A stretch of 64,000 nucleotides of DNA. Source: Tuctoria greenei. Lineage: Eukaryota; Streptophyta; Magnoliopsida; Poales; Poaceae. A program made the position numbers and the translations under genes. Of this stretch, positions 21,880-33,000 are shown piece after piece (the first letter of the stretch is position 1; each line of letters opens with the position of its first letter). The DNA is taken from assembly GCA_036927565.1 (NCBI GenBank), contig JAYESD010000007.1, forward strand, positions 5,477,644 to 5,541,643, in the 5' to 3' direction. Below the pieces are notes generated by a model. The model was given only the letters and a program-made list of their open reading frames with translations, was not told the origin of the DNA and ran no database searches.

Positions 21880-23855
21880 AAGTCCCTGCTATGGCATGGA
21901 GTAATTTTGGTATGGGCGGCAGATCAGGCTCGAACATGCCCTCAAGAAACTGAACCACTTCAGTCATCGTCGGCCACTGGAACTCGTTATCCTAGATGCA
22001 CCAGATAGCAACTTTGCAAAACCTCTCAAAATCATGTAGGTTCCGTCGTCATTTAATCTTGGATCAACAAGACTCCTGATGTCTCCCTGGAGAAGCTTAT
22101 GCACAACTTGCACAGGAAAATATCTTGCAGAGCTATCATGATCATTTTGCGTACCATGCACAGAAGAATTGCCTTCATGATCATCATCATTATGTGAAGC
22201 AGTCTGCGTAGGGAACTTCCTCCATGGTCACCATCACCGGACATGTTTATGTTCCAATTCCTTCTTTCTGATATGATTTCCAGTAACACCACCCCGTAGC
22301 TATAAACATCGACTTTCGATGTTATAGCTGTCCCACCAATCCATTCAGGAGCAAGATATCTGATAGTTCCTCGCGTGGTGGTCATGACACGACTGAAATC
22401 CCTCCATAGGAACTTTGCCAATCCGAAATTTGCAATTTTAGGAGCAAACGAAGCATGGAGAAGTATATTTTGCGGTTTGATATCACAATGTATGATGCAA
22501 TCTCGGCAGCCATGGTGCAAGTATGCTAGCCCTTCAGCAACTCCAAGAGCTATTTGGCATCTCACTTCCCAACCCAAATAAGTACTGTTACTCTGGAATA
22601 GGTGTGTTTCTAGGGAATTGTTTGGCATGTACTTGTATACTAGTAGCCTTCTATCACCGTCGCAGCAAAATCCAATGAGTTTAACCAAATTGATGTGCTG
22701 GATGATTTCAATCTAACTCACTTCAACCCTGATTTCCTTATCTCCTTGGCGTGTACCGTCTAACCGTTTCACTGCAGTGTTACTAGAGTCAGTTAAGGAA
22801 CCCTTAAACACAACACCAAAACTGCCCGCGCCTAACTTCTCTGAAAAGTTTTTATTTGCTCGCTGCAGATCAACATATTTGTATGAAATGATCCCAACAC
22901 CACCCGCAGAGAATTGTCCACCTTTTGACTAGATAACTTCTTCCTTCTGCTCAATAAAGTCAGTATCAGAGTTATAAAACCAAGAGCGACAACACTTGCA
23001 CTGATGGCAACACCGATGACCTTCCCAACACTCTTTTTGTTGGTTTTCATGGTCTGCACCACCTCTTGTGCAGCAAGGCGAAGATGAAGAGTCTGTCCAC
23101 TGTAATCTGTGGCTACATTGAGCAACTGCTCATGCCAGATGGAGCAACTGCTCATGCCAGATGGAGCAACCACCAGTTGTGCCATAAGAATATGCAGTGC
23201 AAGAGCAGTTGTTCAAACAAATCTGCCCACATTCCACGCTTAATGATGCATTTATACCTTCCCCATTTGCTGGCAACCTAATCTCTAGCATAGGATAGAA
23301 TTTTTCGTCCGCAACTCCTGTGTTATTTCTGTTGTCAACACCACCACCACAATTCAGTGATGTGTCTCTACTGCACCCACTTGAAGTGTCCTCCAGCTCC
23401 CAATCTTCAGGTGACTTGGTAGAGATCCCCTTCATGCACTTGCATAATGTGTCACCATTATCAGCATAGACCGTGAAAGGCCCACATGTGGCATAAATCT
23501 GGCACTTACTTTTCGGCAGGGTGTTAAGTGGAAACCAGTTCTGCCCGTTCCATATGTGCATCATTCTTTGACCAGACCAACCCAAGACATTGTACATGAT
23601 GATTTTGTCATCCAATATAGTGTAGATGAAGTACGCCTCTTGGTCACTTTTGAAATAGGTTAGTTGACCATAGAAGAACCTGCTGCCATCTCTGGTTCTG
23701 AGGCGAAGAACCTGTCATTCCATGACCCGGAAGACCAATACACTACAGATGAATTCCACATCTGGTTGCCAGTCCCATTAGAGTTCATTCCTGATGAGTA
23801 TAGCCCTGTAGCTTGATCAGTAGTCCAAGTAGCATTAGAATATGCTTTGAGCTGT
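21880..23855 (-). pseudogene. G-type lectin S-receptor-like Ser/Thr kinase pseudogene (5' end missing)
   Basis: Host-gene remnant on the minus strand. Visible in order: a partial S-domain (WTTDQATGLYSSGMNSNGTG ... NDRFFASEPEM, then CQIYATCGPFTVYADNG and CKCMKGISTKSPEDWELEDTSSGC), a PAN-like region (VECGQICLNNCSCTAYSYG), a transmembrane segment (VIGVAISASVVALGFITLI), a glycine loop GAGSFGVVFKG with AVKRL, a catalytic loop HCDIKPQNILL, GTIRYLAPEW and the end of the kinase. The N-terminal bulb-lectin part and signal peptide are absent. Damage: a 22-bp tandem duplication at 23121-23164 shifts the frame, an in-frame TAG follows VEVS near 22715, the frame changes again near 22160, and DFG has become NFG (KIANFGLAKF). 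Intact relatives are plasma-membrane receptor kinases. Confidence 0.85.
23121..23164. repeat. 22-bp perfect tandem duplication inside the kinase pseudogene
   Basis: AGCAACTGCTCATGCCAGATGG occurs twice in direct succession (23121-23142, 23143-23164). Because 22 is not a multiple of three it shifts the reading frame between the PAN-like and transmembrane parts. Confidence 0.9.
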
Positions 23856-23860
23856 AAAAG

Positions 23861-24180
23861 CTAGAGCGTGGAAAAAAACAGGCGTCTAGATATAGTCTCA
23901 CGAAGATAATGCAAGATACAAAACAAGTGACTATAGTGAACCTGAGTGGAAGCCGAAACAAACTGACTCAGAATGCAAACAGAGTACGAGATATTAGGAC
24001 GAGTGACACCAAGATACACTAGACCCCCTACAATATGCCTATAACGAGTAGGATCATCAAGAGACTCCCCATCAGTGGCTCGAAGATGGACATTGAGTTC
24101 CATGGGAGTCTCAACAGTCCGGTGATCAGTAAGAGAAGAGGGCGGATAAAGTGGAGCCTACCCCACGAAGGGAGCGGAAG
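23861..24180 (-). pseudogene. Copia reverse-transcriptase/RNase H connection fragment
   Basis: The minus-strand frame 24103-23861 reads MELNVHLRATDGESLDDPTRYRHIVGGLVYLGVTRPNISYSVCILSQFVSASTQVHY in pieces typical of copia pol between reverse transcriptase and RNase H; DHRTVETP-like sequence can be read just upstream. Both ends are cut: to the left it abuts the kinase pseudogene exactly where its lectin part is missing. Confidence 0.75.
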
Positions 24181-24213
24181 AAGTCGACCAAGGGGATGAT
24201 GCCTTGATTCAAG

Positions 24214-24669
24214 GTGATAAAAGATAAAATAATTAAACCAAAGGTAACATCCAAGGAGTCCACACCACATAAGGTTAAGAAGAAGAAGAAAGTGCAGGAG
24301 GATGATAGTGAACATGTTGGAACAAGCACTTCGCATAGCGTGAGTCGAAAGTTGGACATGGATTCTTCTGAAAGTAAAGTGTGTTACAACAGAGCCACAC
24401 TGATGGGAAATTTGAGATGGAATGCCAAAATTCGTGGTCTGCAGGATAATCCATGTGTGCGCATGAGGAGCAAGAGAGGGAAGAAGAGGAAATTCCAGAA
24501 AAGTGGTCAATCAGAAATTGTGCCTTATCAGACTACCCAAACTAATGCATCATCTTCCACACTCGTTCCACTTGCGGGTTTTACCCAACTTGATGTCATG
24601 CGCCAAGGAAGGCAAGTGCGAAAATCGGTGACCAAGGTGTTGGGCCTTGATGAGGTGTTTCTGAGCTGA
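24214..24669 (+). CDS. Hypothetical basic protein or gene fragment, 151 codons
   Basis: Open frame from ATG 24214 to a stop at 24669. The protein is Lys/Ser-rich (VKKKKKVQEDDSEHV), with KRGKKRKFQKSG and a C-terminal LAGFTQLDVMRQGRQVRKSVTKVLGLDEVFLS. I recognise no domain. It abuts repeat copy A at its 3' end. It could be a captured exon or part of an unrecognised transposon; coding status is uncertain. Confidence 0.3.
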   Translation: MIKDKIIKPKVTSKESTPHKVKKKKKVQEDDSEHVGTSTSHSVSRKLDMDSSESKVCYNRATLMGNLRWNAKIRGLQDNPCVRMRSKRGKKRKFQKSGQSEIVPYQTTQTNASSSTLVPLAGFTQLDVMRQGRQVRKSVTKVLGLDEVFLS

Positions 24670-26508
24670 GAGTCATGATCTCAATTGTTCTTTGAGACAT
24701 GCTCAGGACGTTGTTGATGGTAAGTCACAAAATACTCCGGTGATCATCAACAGCTTGAAGGTTGAACACTCCCATTTGTATCTGTTAGACATATCAGTCA
24801 TTTCAGCTTCCACCAACATCTCACTAAGCAATCTTGCAATTGGAAACTCACATATCATGCTAATGTCCTACTTGCTCTTGCTCAATGTACACACATATAT
24901 ATATACTACTGCCTTTCCTTCTTCACAAGTTCAACAACATGTGCATTTCTTGCATGTAGCAGCTGCAGAATCATGAGTATAGCATGTGACTTGCCCTTTC
25001 AATTCACCTGTAATGCATGCATTTGTTTATGCGTCTAATTTAGCTTCTCAGGATGCAGCTATATATGAACATACTTTCTTAAAACACCAACGACAATTTA
25101 TACCTGTCCTTTTTCCCCTTTAACTAATAAGGACATGAACGACAAGTGCATGTCTATGCATTGAGAATTTGAGATGCAGACTTCACATTAGGAAATATAT
25201 TAGGCTGATTGTATATCATGGATAAGCTTATTTCATTGAATTGATTAGCATCTTTTAGTCTTTATTTCTGTTTATATCTTGTAGTAATTACCGGCCTATA
25301 ATCTATACAGCAATCGGCCTTTGGCTGCTGCTTGGCTACTGCTGACCGTTCACTTGCTACACTTCAGTTTTCAGTCCAGTTTTCGGTTCAGGTGGCGCAT
25401 TCTAGTCTCAAAATGCTGTCAGACTTGGTAATAAAAATGCTGTCTGATTTTGTAATTTCTTCACTCTTCTAATCTCATGTACTAGCTCTGACCACGCATC
25501 AGTACGCATCAGATGTTTCAGTGACTTCTGTTATTAGAAAATTGCGTATTATTCTAAATTCAGATTCTAAATTGAGGCAAGTTTCACAGATATTCAAAAC
25601 TGCAACGTGTACTCTACAGAGCAGTAGGTAGATCAACACAACAAAAACTAGCGAACACATATGAACTCACTTTGGGTTTGTTGATGTAGTAACGCAGATC
25701 GATGTTAAAAACAGCTTCGAGCGGTCGCACAGATGCGCTACTCAGAAACATTATTGCCGTCCCTCGTGCAGGCTTCACGACGACAAAGGTTCGGAGATAC
25801 CGCTCACCCTTCTCCTTAGTGCATGCCAAGGAAGAGGGTCGGTGAAGTTTTGACAGCTCAAACACCACAACACAACTTTCCAAAAAGGAAGACGAATAGA
25901 TAGAAGAGAATTTTTGTGTGTTGGAAACCTGAATGTCTTCAGTGTCTGATATAGGCATGGCTGCCCTCTAGGAGTCGTTTCCTTGTTAATGATGTCCACT
26001 AATTGCTGATCAATTAATGACGTTTATGACAATAAATCACGCACTAGTTCTCTATTAGTGCAGAACGGTTCAAATTTTATAAAGGATACAAGTGGCAAAA
26101 ATACTCAATGCAGCCACGCTACCGTTGCGTGTCGCAAGTCACAAGTCACGTGGAATAACACGCGAAAAATCGCGAAAACGCGCGCGCACGTGCATGTGTG
26201 TGAGTACATAGCCAGACTCCTCATTATTGCTTTCTCTATTCAGGCATGAGTGAGGACTACTATATATGTTGGTTTGCACCATCATGCACTAGCAGTATGG
26301 GACTAAAACCAACATTCACATTGCTTTGAAATTTCAGCTGAATATGCCACATTAAATGGACCAAATTCCAACAACTTCAGCGTTTTCTATTGAGCCGTAT
26401 CCAGTGTCCTCACTGTCCTGTGCTATCTTATAGCTAGCTAGCTAATTTCATTACGTTACTTTTGGTCCCAACCAAACGATATATTGGAATTGGAAACCAT
26501 TACAGAAT
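24669..26508. repeat. Repeat copy A (first part) of a triplicated segment
   Basis: Matches copy B (57200-58615) along its length, starting GAGTCATGATCTCAATTG and including TTGAACACTCCCATTTGTAT..., TTGCATGTAGCAGC and ACCGGCCTATAATCTA. The match resumes after the chromovirus, at 38642. Copy A lacks the two MITEs present in B, and has an extra segment of about 860 bp (about 25520-26385). No gene is recognised. Confidence 0.8.
25520..26385. other. Segment present in copy A but absent from copy B
   Basis: B joins the equivalents of about 25520 and 26385 directly (CATCAGATATTCCAGTTGACTTCTTCAGAGTTTTC). The A-only segment has a 114-codon minus-strand frame at 25958-25614 (MPISDTEDIQ...) without recognised domain, and a GC-rich patch of CGCG words at about 26160-26195. 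Insertion in A or deletion in B are both possible; I see no clear terminal repeats. Confidence 0.5.
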
Positions 26509-29500
26509 TGTCACGCCCGGTCATCGTAAAGATGAACAGACGCTATCACATGTACGCCAGGATCAGTTGCATCGTACATGCGTTGACGAAAGTGAAATAT
26601 CATTACATTGCCATGTTCGATTACATAAATAGTCTTACAGAACGACCCGAAGGTCTACAAATACACACCACAAATATTTACAACACTAAACAGTTCAATA
26701 CTACAGAGAGCTAGATAGATAAGCGGGCTTCGTCTCCACAGGCAGCCGTTGCGCGTGAGGTCGCCAGCCTAGACCAAATCCTCCGGGTTGACGTAGAAGT
26801 CCTCCGGTGCAGCTTCTTCATCTTCATACTCTAAAGGAGAATTAAACGCTTGAGTACATAAAGTACTCAGCAAGTGCGGGAAGAGAATGACATGATTGGC
26901 TAGAGCAAGGAAATGCCAAATATGGCTTAGCACTATGCTTAGAACCTACCCTTAGCTTTCAATTATCAATGTCATAATTCAATAAATAATCAACACATGA
27001 TTAATGATAATGAAAGTACTTGAATCATAATGAACCATCATTTCCCAACCATAGACTAATTATGAACTGGCCCCAAGCCGCTCTTGTCCGTGAGCACGGC
27101 TGTCATGACAGTTTTACCAAATCTCTGCAGAGAGTGTACCCTTTACCCACAAGTAGTGATTTCATCCCCTGTTGCCAGGTGGACTAAGTGAACCTCCCTG
27201 ATTGCCCGTGGTAGCTAACCACATTACACACTTCCTTTGGTGTGAGGCCAGGAGATCACAACATGGTCTTTACAAAGGTACTCCCGATTAGTGCTAGCCC
27301 TCTAAGGTTTCCACCACTGGGGATTCTCGGAGTAACCCTCCGCCCCAGAGCCCCCTCTTGAGCCTTGCGGTTCCAAGAGCAGATCACCCGCCTCATTCCC
27401 CGCACCATCCAGCCACTAGCAGTTCATCGGGAGAAACCTAATTAATTGACCAAGCTGCCCCATCTCAGTCTCGTGGTGGTACTATAAAGCTTAGTGGCTT
27501 CCTCCATAAACCGGTCCTTAGAATCCGGTGGTAACAAACCCCAGTCCCGGGTCTCGTGCACAATGCACCATACCAAAACTAACCAACCACCAGATTCCTA
27601 TCCACTAACATTATGTAAATTCATCCCCAAATTAAAGTAGTCATAAGATTTAGCATAGAACATTGGTATGTAATCCCAATCCCAACATCTAAGCATGGCT
27701 AAGCATAAATAAAGCCTATCTACTTCCCAACCCATTTCAGGTAACAATGAATGGTAAGGAACAGGGCATGTAAACATGTAGTAGGACATCAATTTAATTA
27801 GCATGCAACTAGCTAAGTCCCTAAAATAGGTACAAGATGGTCAAGGGCACTTGCCTTCGTTGGAGACTTGAGAATTGACGAAGTCTTGGTCTTGGAAGTT
27901 GAGGTTAGGGTCGTAGAACGACTCTAGATATATGCCCAAGCAATGGCAAGAATAGAATAAAGCTAAATAAGTAAAGGCACGCAAAACAATGCATTCACAC
28001 ATACACAAAAGCACAAAATCCGAAACTAATGCGTCCCTACGAGGTATTCATCACTTAACATGGCCAAAGTATGCATTTTAGATTTATCCTACAATTTTGG
28101 GATTTTATTATAGCCTAAAACCATTTTTATTGAATTTTCTATAGCAAAAATGTATTTTAAAACCTTTATAATAATTATTCCAGGGACCAAATATATTTTA
28201 TCTGAAAACTACAATTAATTCACAGCATAAAATAGATTATAACCATTTTTCATAGCATTCCTACACTTAATCACCATTTTTATCTAATTTCTACACCTCA
28301 AAATACCATTAAAACCCTATTCCGCAAATAAATAAAAGTCCAGGGGTTAATTAAATAGTTTTCTACACTATACAGGGCCTAAATACACTATTCTACCAAA
28401 TTACAGGGGTTAGAATGCTTAATTAAATGATTAAAACCAATTTTTAGGGATCCAGGGGCTAGTCTGAGATTTCTGGGGGCTAGATTTCAATTCTGGAGAA
28501 GTCCAGGGGGTAGCAGCTAAGTTTGCAGGGGCCTGGGTGTAAACGCGGAGGCGGGAAAAGGGGATTTGAATGTGGGCCGTTGGATCCGAAGCGAACGGCT
28601 CGAATTTTATTATGCCGAACCGTTACGGCCTTCTAATCGTGGCCGTAGGGGTGAAACCGACGGCCGGAGATGTGGCCACGTCGCTCCGGCGACGACGATC
28701 CACGCGCGCGCGGCGGCGCAAAGCACCCGCGGCGGCGGACCTCGCCGGCGCCGGCCGAAATGGCCAAAGCTACGCCTATCTCATGCGCCAAATACACAGA
28801 ACGAAAGAGGGGAGGCTAGGGAACTCACCACGGGGAGTAGCTAGGCTTGAATTCGGCCGGAGAGGGGTCGGTGACGAGAAATGGCGGCGGTGCTCGTCGG
28901 AGTTAGGCGGTCCGGCGTTGCAGTGGTGATTCACCCGAGCAAACACGTCCGGCGTGTCCCTGGTGAGGCGGTGATCACGTTAGGCAAGGAAAAATGGGGA
29001 GGAGGGGGCTACGGCGACGGGAACGCGAGTGCCGAGGGGTCTCACCGGCGATGAAGGCTAGGGTTGGAGAAAGCTCGGGGTAGGGGAAAAAATGAAGGCG
29101 CCGGTTCCTCTTAAGCGCAGAGGGGGGGTGCGGTAGTGATGCGCGTGCGAAAACCGCTGGGGGAGAGTGGATTCGGGGGGGGGGACGTGGGCGCGGGGAG
29201 GGCGCGGCGCGACGGTTGCGCGGGCGCGGGAGAGAGAGAGGTGGCGGTTACTGGGGTCGGGGATGACATGCGGGGCCCGCTCGGCAGTGAGGGGAGAGAG
29301 GGGAAAAGAGGGGCGCCGACAGGCGGGGTCCACGGCGCAGAGAGAGAGAGAGAGAGAGAGAGGTTCGGCTGGGCCGGCGGGAGAGGGAAAGGAAGATGGG
29401 CCAGGGGGAAGAATCGGCCCAACAGGAGGGGTTTTATTCTTTTCTTTTTCTTTTTCCATTTCCTTTCTTTTGATTTGAATTCAAATTCAATTTGAACCGT

Positions 29501-29597
29501 TTGCTACTCGTTTGAACACCAAAAATTCACATAAAAATGCATGCTACAATGATCAAGGTTTGAGCAAATTTTGAACAAAAAAAATATGGGTGTTACA
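26509..29597 (-). repeat. 3' LTR of the chromovirus (3089 bp)
   Basis: On the + strand TGTCACGCCCGG ... GGGTGTTACA. It includes a GC-rich block at about 28560-29400 that is open in several frames, a (GA)n run at about 29338-29363 and a 10-G run near 29175. No gene is called inside it. Confidence 0.93.
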
Positions 29598-29612
29598 ACT
29601 CTACCCCCCTTA
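29598..29612 (-). other. Polypurine tract of the chromovirus
   Basis: On the minus strand AAGGGGGGTAGAGT immediately precedes the LTR start TGTAACACCC. Confidence 0.75.
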
Positions 29613-29643
29613 AAAGGAATCTCGCCCTCGAGATTCGGACGTT

Positions 29644-30084
29644 CTAAGAGAATAGATAAGGGAAATCCGCCTTGAGAGCTTCTTCTCTTTCCCATGTTGC
29701 TTCTGCCTCTGAATGATGTTTCCATTGTACTTTACACATGCGAATGACTTTGTTTCTTGTGATCTTTTCCAGTGTCTCAAGTATCTTGACAGGCTGCTCC
29801 ACATAAGACAAATCTTCTTGTACATCCACTGCTTCCATTGGCAATTGCTCTTCAGGCACCCTTAGGCACTTCTTAAGTTGCGACACATGGAACACATTGT
29901 GCACATCTGCCAGGTGTGGCGGAAGCTCAAGTTGATAAGCCACTTCACCACGTCGTTCCAATATCTTGAACGGACCAATGTATCGGGGTGACAACTTGCC
30001 TCTTACTTTGAACCTTCTCAATCCTCTCATAGGTGACACCTTCAAGTATACATAGTCACCAACTTCAAATGTGAGATCGCGTCT
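29644..30084 (-). pseudogene. Integrase C-terminus and chromodomain, cut off by a premature TGA
   Basis: In frame with gag-pol and directly downstream of its TGA (30087-30085). It contains the GPY/F-type module (LRRFKVRGKLSPRYIGPFKI...) and LPPHLADVHNVFHVSQLKKCL, then a chromodomain-like segment with KVQWKHH and EATWEREE, ending at the stop at 29646-29644. Chromodomains on such integrases are known to bind methylated histone H3 and direct insertion into heterochromatin. Here it could be made only by readthrough of the stop, so in this copy it is probably not attached to integrase. Confidence 0.85.
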
Positions 30085-33000
30085 TCATGTATCCGCATAA
30101 CTCTTCTGTCTTGTTTGAGCTGCCTTTAGATTCTTCCGAATTTCTTGTACTTGTCTTTCAGCCTCTTGTAATACGTCAGGCCCAAAGACTTGACTTTCCC
30201 CAGTTTGATTCCAAAACAACGGTGTCCTACATTTTCGCCCATACAATGCTTCAAAAGGAGACATCTTCAAACTGGCTTGATAACTGTTGTTGTAAGAGAA
30301 TTCGGCATATGGCAGATTCTTGTCCCAACTCTTGCTATTCTTTAAAGCACACGCTCTCAACATGTCTTCTAATATCTGGTTGGTGCGTTCTGTCTGACCA
30401 TCAGTTTGAGGATGATACGCCGAACTGAAATTTAGACGGGTATCCATTGATTCATGCAACTTCTGCCAGAATCTTGAGGTGAATTGAGTGCCTCTGTCTG
30501 AGATGATCTTCTTAGGAACTCCATGTAAGCATACAATCCTGGAGATGTATAGTTCCGCCAACTTTGGGCCGTTGTAGGTCTCTTTCACAGGAATAAAGTG
30601 AGCCACTTTAGTTAGACGGTCCACAATAACCCATATAGAATCATACCCAAACTGTGTTCTTGGTAGTCCCACAATGAAGTCCATACTAATTTCTTCCCAC
30701 TTCCATTCTGGCACTTTGATTGGTTGCAATAATCCTGCTGGTCTTTGATGTTCCGCCTTAATCAATTGACATGTATCACATATGGCCACATATTCGGCTA
30801 CATCCCGTTTCATTCCATGCCACCAATATCGATCTTTAAGGTCTTGATACATCTTTGTGCTTCCGGGATGAATGGAGTATGATGAGTCATGAGCTTCTCT
30901 TAATATCAACTCTTTAATCTCCTTGACATCCGGAACACAAATCCTCTTTCCAAGCCATAAGGTTCCTTGTTCATCCTCTCTAAAGTTTGGAGCTTTCCCT
31001 TTCTTCATCAACTGCTTGATCTCTTTGACTTTCTCATCATTCTTTTGTCCTTCTCGTATGTCATGTTCAAGGGTTGAGTCCACTTCCATAGCAACTGCTT
31101 CAGTGCTAGACACTAGACATAGATTTAACCTTGCAAACTCTTCACATAGCTGGGGTTGAAGAGCTTGTACTGACAAGTTATTGCTTTGTCCCTTCCTGCT
31201 TAGAGCATCAGCGACCACATTAGCCTTGCCTGGATGATAGTTGATTCCCACATCAAAATCATTGATTAACTCCAACCAGCGATGTTGCCTGAGATTAAGA
31301 TCCGGCTGTGTAAATATGTACTTCAAGCTCTTGTGATCTGTATATATCTCCGTCCTTTTTCCCATTAAGTAATGTCTCCATATCTTCAAAGCATGAACAA
31401 CAGCTGCCAATTCTAAGTCATGTGTTGGATAGTTCCTCTCATGTTTCCGAAGCTGTCTTGAAGCATAAGCCACAACATGTCCTCCTTGCATTAAGACACA
31501 TCCTAAACCATGACCGGAAGCATCACAATAGACCACAAACTCCTTCTGCATATCAGGCATCACCAATACCGGTGCACTGGTCAACCTCTTCTTCAATTCG
31601 GCGAAGCTTACTTCACATTCGGGGGTCCATTTGAAAGCAACTCCTTTCTCAAGCAACTTGGTTAGTGGTCGAGAGATCTTTGAAAATCCCTCGATGAATC
31701 GACGGTAATAACCAGCCATACCTAAGAATCTTCTTATATCATGTACACTCTCAGGTGTTTCCCACTTAAGGACATCGGCCACTTTGCCTGGATCCACTGC
31801 TATACCTCCTTCGGATATGACATGTCCCAGAAATGATACCCCCTTTAGCCAAAACTCACACTTACTAAGTTTGGCATACAGTTGGTGTTGACGAAGCTTC
31901 TGTAGGGCCATCCTGAGGTGCTCCTCATGCTCTTCTTCCGTCTTGGAGTAGATAAGTATGTCATCGATGAATACCACTACGAACTTGTCTAAGTACTCCA
32001 TGAAAACCTTGTTCATAAGATACATAAAATACGCCGGAGCATTGGTCAATCCAAATGACATGACTGTATACTCATACAATCCATACCGAGAGACAAATGC
32101 CGTCTTGGGAATATCCGACGGTCTAATCTTCAGTTGATGGTAGCCCGAACGAAGATCAATCTTGGAAAACACACATGCTCCTCTTAACTGATCAAATAAA
32201 TCTTCAATCCTTGATAGTGGGTATTTATTCTTGATTGTTACCTCATTTAAAGCACGGTAATCCACACACAACCTTTGAGTTCCATCCTTCTTAGGTACAA
32301 ATATGACTGGTGCTCCCCAAGGCGATGAGCTAGGACGAATGTATCCTTTTGCTAATAACTCCTCAATATGATCCTTTAATTCAGCCAATTGTTTAGCATC
32401 CATTCTATATGGCCTCTTATATATTGGGGCCGTTCCAGGTACTAGTTCAATGATAAATTCAATCTCTCGATCAGGGGGCATACCTGGTAAGTCATCTGGG
32501 AATACATCCGGAAATTCTTTCACAATCCTGATGTCTTTGGTGCTCTCAAGATGGTTGAGTTGCACTACTGCTTCTTGTGTCTGATCTGGCTTGAATTCTA
32601 CTGTGGTGCCATACGGGTGTGTTAAGCAGACTGTTCTAGTTGCACAATGAATTACTCCTTGATTCTTTGTCAACCAGTCCATTCCCAGAATGATATCTAA
32701 TCCTTTTGAGTCCAACACTATTAGGTTGGCCCAAAAGACTACCCCCCTTATGTTTATACTCACTTTTCGGCATAGATGCCTTGCCACCATCTCTCCTCCA
32801 GGAGAGTTTATCAATAACGGCCCATTCAAGAATGTAACTACCATGTCATGCTTCTTTATGAAATCCTTGGATATGAATGAATGTGTAGCACCCGAATCAA
32901 ACAATATGGTGGCGGGGTGGGAGTTGACAGAGAACGTACCGATCACCACATCAGGTGCTTCCTGTGCTTGCTCCAGAGTCACATGGTTGACACGGCCAGT

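Noticed and set aside
28566..29495. Several overlapping GC-rich open frames on both strands (repeated at 37599-38534)
   Set aside because: They lie in the GC-rich block of the chromovirus LTRs, are present in both LTRs, are open on both strands and have low-complexity content; long frames are expected by composition alone.
30087..30428. Plus-strand frames opposite gag-pol (also at 30923, 32690, 33814)
   Set aside because: Antisense shadows of the conserved pol frame, without recognisable domains.
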